DNA from: Oscillospiraceae bacterium
GTDB taxonomy: Bacteria; Bacillota; Clostridia; Oscillospirales; UBA929
Direction: 5' to 3'
Assembly: GCA_009782215.1 (NCBI GenBank)
Contig: WRKO01000013.1
Coordinates: 1 to 58,883 of the forward strand
DNA: 58,883 bases
Part shown: in pieces, positions 54,948 through 58,883 of the stretch
Position numbering within the stretch: the stretch's first letter is position 1
Layout: every line of letters begins with the position of its first letter
The notes under the pieces: model-generated
The model's database searches: none
The model's input: only the letters and a program-made list of their open reading frames with translations
Told to the model about the DNA's origin: nothing
Program-made: the position numbers and the translations under genes

Positions 54948-55940
54948 ATGTCCCGAAAAAAATACGGCATAGAGTTTGACACGTATGCGGTAAATCCTAA
55001 AAAGCCTGTATATAAGCGCGTTTGGTTTTGGCTGGTCATTGTCTTTGTTGGGCTGCCGGTACTGGCAAACATTATAGGAGAGAATGAAACGCCGTCAGAT
55101 ACAGGCACACCACCATCTTCCTCCGCGTCCGAATCCCCAGCACTCACGCCAACAAGCAATGCGCCCTCCGTACTTGAGACCATGCAAAAGCCAAATCCAG
55201 AGGGAATAACGGATGTTGATTATATGCTCCTTTATGATGAGGCTATAACATTCGATTCAGGCAAATGGATAAGAACGGCTTGCAAGGCGGGAAAGGTTTA
55301 CGCGGATAGAGAAGAGATTAGAGTTTATGATGAGATAATTGATATTAGTTCGTTGGCGGCAGCAAGGACGTATATCCGCATAAAACTATCTGACAGCGAA
55401 TACTTAGATCAACTGAAGGAAGATGATTATTTTGTAATAATAGGTCAAACTTCTAAGAAATCATCTGGTGTTTATACAATAGAAAATGCTTTTATTGAAA
55501 GCGTGGGCTCTTCTGCTCAAGACAAATATATATCGCTCGCTGAAATTCGCCATATTGAAATTGAAAATGCAGAGAAGCTAAGGCAAGAGCGGTTGGAAGA
55601 AGCCCGTAAAGAATACATAGCTGAGTGCGAAGAAGTCAGTTACAATGACCTTTCGCGAAATCCAAACAGCTATACAGGAAAGAAGATAAGCGTTTCCGGT
55701 GATGTGAAGCAAATTATGGGAGAGGGAAGTTGGCTATATAAATCTGGGTATAGATTTTACGAAGATAATTCGTCCTCAAAGGAATGGTTTATATATTATA
55801 ATTTACCAGAAGGAGCTTCAAGAATACTAGTAAATGACAAGCTAACATTTTTCGGAGTGTTTAATGGTATAGAAAAATTCTCGCGAGCAATCGGCAGTGA
55901 TATATATATCCCGACATTGAAAGCTGTTTATATAGAATGA
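54948..55940 (+). CDS. AT-rich membrane-anchored hypothetical protein
   Basis: A 330-residue protein, clearly AT-richer than neighbours. A transmembrane segment (about 26-43, VWFWLVIVFVGLPVLANI) is followed by a Ser/Thr/Pro linker (about 47-78). An extracytoplasmic part (about 85-330) contains a Glu/Arg-rich helix (EIENAEKLRQERLEEARKEY). A C-terminal OB-like domain is suggested by NPNSYTGKKISVSGDVKQIM and the closing YIPTLKAVYIE. The start is ATG 54948 after GGTGGAGGGG. A possible TATACT -10 lies at about 54912-54917. The direct repeats flanking it suggest acquisition as a unit. The family is unrecognised. Confidence 0.75.
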   Translation: MSRKKYGIEFDTYAVNPKKPVYKRVWFWLVIVFVGLPVLANIIGENETPSDTGTPPSSSASESPALTPTSNAPSVLETMQKPNPEGITDVDYMLLYDEAITFDSGKWIRTACKAGKVYADREEIRVYDEIIDISSLAAARTYIRIKLSDSEYLDQLKEDDYFVIIGQTSKKSSGVYTIENAFIESVGSSAQDKYISLAEIRHIEIENAEKLRQERLEEARKEYIAECEEVSYNDLSRNPNSYTGKKISVSGDVKQIMGEGSWLYKSGYRFYEDNSSSKEWFIYYNLPEGASRILVNDKLTFFGVFNGIEKFSRAIGSDIYIPTLKAVYIE

Positions 55941-56046
55941 TTTTGGGGGCGTTATGGCTCTAGTAAGGAGTGCGGCCTACTTCGCATATTTTGGGATTTT
56001 TCGTTTTAAGTGCGTACGCGAGGGGAAAGCGTAGTCTTCCCCAAAA

Positions 56047-56067
56047 ATTATTTGTCAAGAATTTTTT
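56047..56067. repeat. 21-bp direct repeat, copy 2
   Basis: Exact second copy of the repeat at 54757-54777, 11 bp upstream of the promoter of the T-box gene. The interval 55941-56046 otherwise holds nothing recognisable. Confidence 0.85.
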
Positions 56068-56077
56068 GCGGACGCTC

Positions 56078-56106
56078 TTGACAATCCTTCGGCTGTCTGC
56101 CATAAT
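56078..56106 (+). promoter_or_regulatory. sigma-A promoter of the T-box operon
   Basis: A perfect TTGACA (56078-56083) and CATAAT (56101-56106) are separated by 17 bp, placing the start near 56113, just before Stem I of the T-box. Confidence 0.75.
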
Positions 56107-56112
56107 TACACA

Positions 56113-56327
56113 ATAGCACGATGACGGAGAGCCTTTCCCACGAGCGCCGTTCAGAGAGCCGCCGGTTGGTGCGAGGCGGTACGGACGGAGGGGAATTTCT
56201 CGCTCCTGAGTGAGGTCGTGTCTCACCGCGTGAGACAAAAAGCCCGTGCCGGGCGACCGGCGCGGGGAACAAGGGTGGTACCGCGTTCATCAGACGCCCC
56301 TTGAAGCAAAGGCTTCTTGGGGCTTTT
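56113..56327 (+). promoter_or_regulatory. T-box riboswitch leader, probably leucine-specific
   Basis: Classical T-box parts are present. The Stem I base is CACGA (56117-56121) with TCGTG (56216-56220). AGAGAG and GGTTGGTGC lie in the upper stem. Stem III is GTCTCAC/GTGAGAC (56220-56236). The T-box sequence AACAAGGGTGGTACCGCG (56268-56285) has UGGU to pair with an ACCA tRNA end. The terminator follows at 56296-56327. The codon before the lower stem strand reads CUC (56199-56201), giving leucine as the likely specifier; Phe (UUC) is a weaker option. It controls an acyl-CoA ligase, an uncommon target. Confidence 0.85.
56296..56327 (+). terminator. T-box terminator
   Basis: GCCCC-TT-GAAGC and GCTTC-TT-GGGGC arms with an AAAG loop, followed by TTTT. 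It competes with the antiterminator formed with the T-box sequence. Confidence 0.75.
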
Positions 56328-56352
56328 GTATGTGGGAGGGAGAAGATAATTG

Positions 56353-57972
56353 ATGGCAGAGATGTTACATTCCACCATCGGTGACTGGATGGACAAAATG
56401 GCGCGGGAATACGGGGATAACGACGCCCTCGTTTACCACGACCGGGGTCTGCGCCTGAGCTACCGTGAGCTCAACGAGGTGGCGCGGCGTACGGCGCGCG
56501 CCCTGCTCGCGCTGGGCATCAGGAAGGGCGACCATGTGGCGGTGTGGGCGACCAACACGCCGGAATGGGTCTATACCCTCCACGGCTGCGCCAAAATCGG
56601 CGCGGTTTTGGTGACGGTGAATACAAACTATAAAATATTTGAGCTGGAATACCTGCTTCGCCAGTCCGACGCCAAGGCGCTGATTTTCTGTGACGGCATC
56701 AAAACCAGCGATTACCATGAGATACTGGGCGAGCTGCTGAAAGACCTCTCCCGCGTGCCGGTGCTGAAGCATATCATCCATATGGACGAGCCGGGCGGGA
56801 AGAAGGCGGTGGAGGGCATCCTGCCGTGGAGCAAGTTTATCCGCATGTCGGAGCAAACGCCGGCGGAACGGCTGGACGCCGCGCAGGCGGGGCTGGACGA
56901 GCATGAGATGATTAACATGCAGTACACCTCCGGCACCACCGGCTTCCCCAAGGGCGTCATGCTCTCCCACCACAACATCCTCAACAACGGCTATTTCATC
57001 GGCGAGAACATGAAGTTTACCGAAAAAGACAGGCTTTGTATCTGCGTGCCGTTTTTCCATTGCTTCGGGCTGGTGCTGGCGCAGATGGCCTGTATCACCC
57101 ACGCCTCGGCGATGGTGCCGGTGGAGGTCTACAGCCCCGCTCAGGTGATGGAAACGGTGCAGGCGGAGAAATGCACCGCCCTGCACGGGGTCCCCACCAT
57201 GTTTATCTTCATCCTTGACCACCCGGACTTCGCCAAATATGATTTCTCGTCCCTCCGCACCGGCATTATGGCGGGCTCCGTCTGCCCGGTGGAGGTGATG
57301 CGGCGGGTCAACGAGGAGCTGGGCCAGCGGGAGCTGGTGAGCGTCTTCGGCCAGACCGAGTGCAGTCCGGGCATGACGATGAGCCATGCCGACGACAGCT
57401 TTGAGCGGCGCACCACGACGGTGGGCACCCTCCTGCCCCACGCCGAGGGGAAGGTCATCGACCCGGAAACGGGCAAAGAGGTTCCACCCGGCGTCCCGGG
57501 CGAGATTGTGACGCGCGGCTACCATCTGATGAAGGGGTATTACAACATGCCCGAGGCGACCGCCGCCGCCATAGACGGGGACGGCTGGCTGCACACCGGC
57601 GACATCGGCACCTGCGATGAGGAAGGGTATTACGTCATCACCGGGCGGCTGAAGGATATGATTATCCGCGGCGGCGAGAACATCTATCCCAAGGAAATCG
57701 AGGAGCTTTTATACACCTGCCCGGATGTTCAGGATTCGCAGGTGGTGGGGATTCCGAGCAAGAAGTTCGGCGAGGAGGTCGTCGCTTTCGTCATCCGGCG
57801 CGAGGGGAGCGAAATCACCGGAGACGGCGTCAAGGAGTATGTCAAAGCGCGGATGTCACGCCATAAGGTGCCGAGCCATGTCTTTTTCACCGGCGCGTTT
57901 CCGATGAACGCGGCGGGTAAAATCTTAAAATACAAGCTGCGGGAGCAGGCTGAGGAGATGGTTTCCGAATGA
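56353..57972 (+). CDS. AMP-binding acyl-CoA synthetase (fatty-acid--CoA ligase family)
   Basis: A 539-residue ANL-family ligase that adenylates a carboxylic acid and transfers it to CoA. Motifs are YTSGTTGFPKGVMLSHHNIL (P-loop-like, about 195-214), VFGQTECSPGMTM (A5), GWLHTGDIGTCDEEGYY (A7), GRLKDMIIRGGENIYPKEIE (A8) and the C-terminal lysine region NAAGKILKYKLR. It resembles the YngI/FadD group. The start is ATG 56353 with GGGAGAAG 7 bp upstream. It follows a T-box, implying amino acid control, and overlaps folT by 4 bp. Isovalerate or a related branched acid as substrate would fit a leucine signal, but this is inference. Confidence 0.9.
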   Translation: MAEMLHSTIGDWMDKMAREYGDNDALVYHDRGLRLSYRELNEVARRTARALLALGIRKGDHVAVWATNTPEWVYTLHGCAKIGAVLVTVNTNYKIFELEYLLRQSDAKALIFCDGIKTSDYHEILGELLKDLSRVPVLKHIIHMDEPGGKKAVEGILPWSKFIRMSEQTPAERLDAAQAGLDEHEMINMQYTSGTTGFPKGVMLSHHNILNNGYFIGENMKFTEKDRLCICVPFFHCFGLVLAQMACITHASAMVPVEVYSPAQVMETVQAEKCTALHGVPTMFIFILDHPDFAKYDFSSLRTGIMAGSVCPVEVMRRVNEELGQRELVSVFGQTECSPGMTMSHADDSFERRTTTVGTLLPHAEGKVIDPETGKEVPPGVPGEIVTRGYHLMKGYYNMPEATAAAIDGDGWLHTGDIGTCDEEGYYVITGRLKDMIIRGGENIYPKEIEELLYTCPDVQDSQVVGIPSKKFGEEVVAFVIRREGSEITGDGVKEYVKARMSRHKVPSHVFFTGAFPMNAAGKILKYKLREQAEEMVSE

Positions 57973-58505
57973 AAGGCAGCAACGAAGTCCGAAACATGGT
58001 GCTGGCCGCCTTGTTCGCGGCGCTGGATATTGTCACCACCCGGCTGTTCTTCGCCGACGCCTTTCTGCCGCCCGGCACAACGCTGGTGCGCGTCAGCTTG
58101 CAGTTTTTATGCTACGGGCTGGCCGGCTGGCTGCTGGGCCCCGGCTGGACGCTGGGCGCGGCGGTCACGGGGGATATCGTAGGCTCCCTTATCCGAGCGG
58201 GGGGCTACGGGGCCGTTTTTCCGGGGGTGACGCTGATATGCGCCCTCGCCGGGCTGACGTTCGGGCTTATTCTCTACAGGCGGCCCCCTAAGCTCTGGCG
58301 GGCGCTGCTTGCGACCGGGCTTTACTGCCTGCTGTTCCTTCTCCCGCTGATGCCGCTGGTCTTTTACCTGCAATACGGAACGCCGTACTGGCCGATGTTC
58401 TGGGCCTCCCTGCCGTGGCGGGCGCTGCTGTTCGCTCCGTACGGGATTGTGCTGTTTCTCGCGATGAAAGCCCTCGACGCTCCGCTCAGAAAAGCCTTTC
58501 GATGA
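57969..58505 (+). CDS. folT: folate-type ECF transporter S component (FolT)
   Basis: A 178-residue membrane S component of an energy-coupling-factor transporter. About six hydrophobic helices are visible. The N-terminal motif is [18 protein letters not shown], and [20 protein letters not shown] resembles the folate-family S component. It would bind folate or a precursor for an EcfA/T module encoded elsewhere. It overlaps the acyl-CoA ligase by 4 bp and mnmG by 4 bp (ATGA). Co-transcription with a T-box gene could tie its expression to leucine. Substrate assignment is tentative. Confidence 0.75.
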   Translation: MKGSNEVRNMVLAALFAALDIVTTRLFFADAFLPPGTTLVRVSLQFLCYGLAGWLLGPGWTLGAAVTGDIVGSLIRAGGYGAVFPGVTLICALAGLTFGLILYRRPPKLWRALLATGLYCLLFLLPLMPLVFYLQYGTPYWPMFWASLPWRALLFAPYGIVLFLAMKALDAPLRKAFR

Positions 58506-58883
58506 CGCCCGTATTCGACGTCGCCGTCGTCGGCGCCGGGCACGCGGGCATTGAAGCCGCGCTGGCGGCCTCGCGCTTGGGCTGCTCGGTGATATGCTTC
58601 TCCACACAGATGGACGCGGCGGGCAATATGCCCTGCAACCCTTCCGTCGGCGGCACGGCCAAGGGCTGTTTGGTGCGCGAGATTGACGCGTTGGGCGGAG
58701 AGATGGGCAAAGCCGCCGACGCCTGCTGTATCCAATACAGGCTGCTGAACCGCGGGAAAGGCCCGGCGGTTCATTCCCTGCGCGCCCAAGCCGACCGCGC
58801 CGCCTACCGGGCGTATATGAAGCGTGCTTTAGAGCGCGAGGTGACCCTCAACCAGGCGGAGATTGCGCGTAACGCCCCGGAAG
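58502..58883 (+). CDS. mnmG: tRNA modification enzyme MnmG (5' part)
   Basis: The first 127 codons of MnmG (GidA), which with MnmE installs the cmnm5 group on U34 of tRNAs using FAD and glycine. FAD-binding and family motifs are [53 protein letters not shown] and [19 protein letters not shown]. The ATG 58502 overlaps the folT stop. The gene runs off the end of the window. Confidence 0.92.
   Translation, partial: MTPVFDVAVVGAGHAGIEAALAASRLGCSVICFSTQMDAAGNMPCNPSVGGTAKGCLVREIDALGGEMGKAADACCIQYRLLNRGKGPAVHSLRAQADRAAYRAYMKRALEREVTLNQAEIARNAPE

Noticed and set aside
55941..56046. Second promoter or small gene upstream of the T-box
   Set aside because: TTGACA is present in the direct repeat on the minus strand, but no matching -10 is found and no reading frame with a ribosome site exists.
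1..58883. tRNA, rRNA or tmRNA genes
   Set aside because: No cloverleaf with TTCRA-type loop or rRNA-like block was noticed by eye. A covariance search was not possible.

Overview
The window is a GC-rich chromosomal segment of an endospore-forming Clostridia-like Firmicute, most likely a gut or lignocellulose-associated anaerobe near the Oscillospirales. Evidence for this is sporulation genes (spoIIGA-sigE, ylbJ, yqfC-yqfD, CotF- and CotH-type coat genes), Firmicute housekeeping genes (darA, ricT, rny-ymdB, plsY), a T-box leader, and three S-layer-homology (SLH) proteins, one of them a GH10 xylanase. The lineage is an inference. No rRNA, tRNA or CRISPR array was seen.

Layout. 1-2.9 kb: an orphan transposase-like DNA-binding gene, plsY-trmL, and an ECF sigma/anti-sigma pair. 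2.8-5.1 kb: spoIIGA-sigE and two small coat genes. 5.1-8.7 kb: an SLH/GLUG surface protein and an HTH regulator with an operator-like palindrome. 8.7-14 kb: DUF4956, VTC-type polyphosphate polymerase and CotH kinase, then a TIM-barrel isomerase and small membrane proteins. 14-25.4 kb: a large SLH protein, recO-era behind an HD-GYP response regulator and a hybrid kinase, a MerR regulator, tatD and ricT. 25.4-31.6 kb: the xylanase lying inside an alr-mazG-yaaO-darA-holB/ricT gene string. 31.7-35.9 kb: two lipoproteins and an AraC locus. 35.8-46 kb: ylbJ, then yqfC-yqfD, a toroid-like protein, phoH-ybeY-dgkA, oxidoreductases, an ion channel, a cupin and a methyltransferase. 46-49 kb: ymdB, a GNAT gene and rny. 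49-54.8 kb: a small HTH/membrane-protein pair and a tightly coupled six-gene operon. 54.8-58.9 kb: an AT-rich gene between direct repeats, a T-box-controlled acyl-CoA ligase, folT and the start of mnmG.

The best candidates for something undescribed are two. First, the six-gene operon at 49.8-54.5 kb (RNHCP protein, RsgA, GNAT, methyltransferase, APH-like kinase, GNAT) sits behind a strong promoter, a 9-codon leader ORF and a hairpin. An 11-nt stretch of the leader ORF is exactly complementary to the Shine-Dalgarno region of the first gene. This is the layout of a ribosome-sensing, antibiotic-type attenuator. Second, a T-box leader with a probable leucine specifier precedes a fatty-acid-type acyl-CoA ligase, which could link leucine starvation to activation of a branched-chain acid.

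Several conserved clusters are rearranged or interrupted. The yqfCD-phoH-ybeY-dgkA block is separated from era-recO, a toroid-like gene lies between yqfD and phoH, a xylanase lies between holB and ricT, and a GNAT gene lies between rny and ymdB. Start codons were often moved inward from the longest open frame using Shine-Dalgarno sites, promoters and family length.
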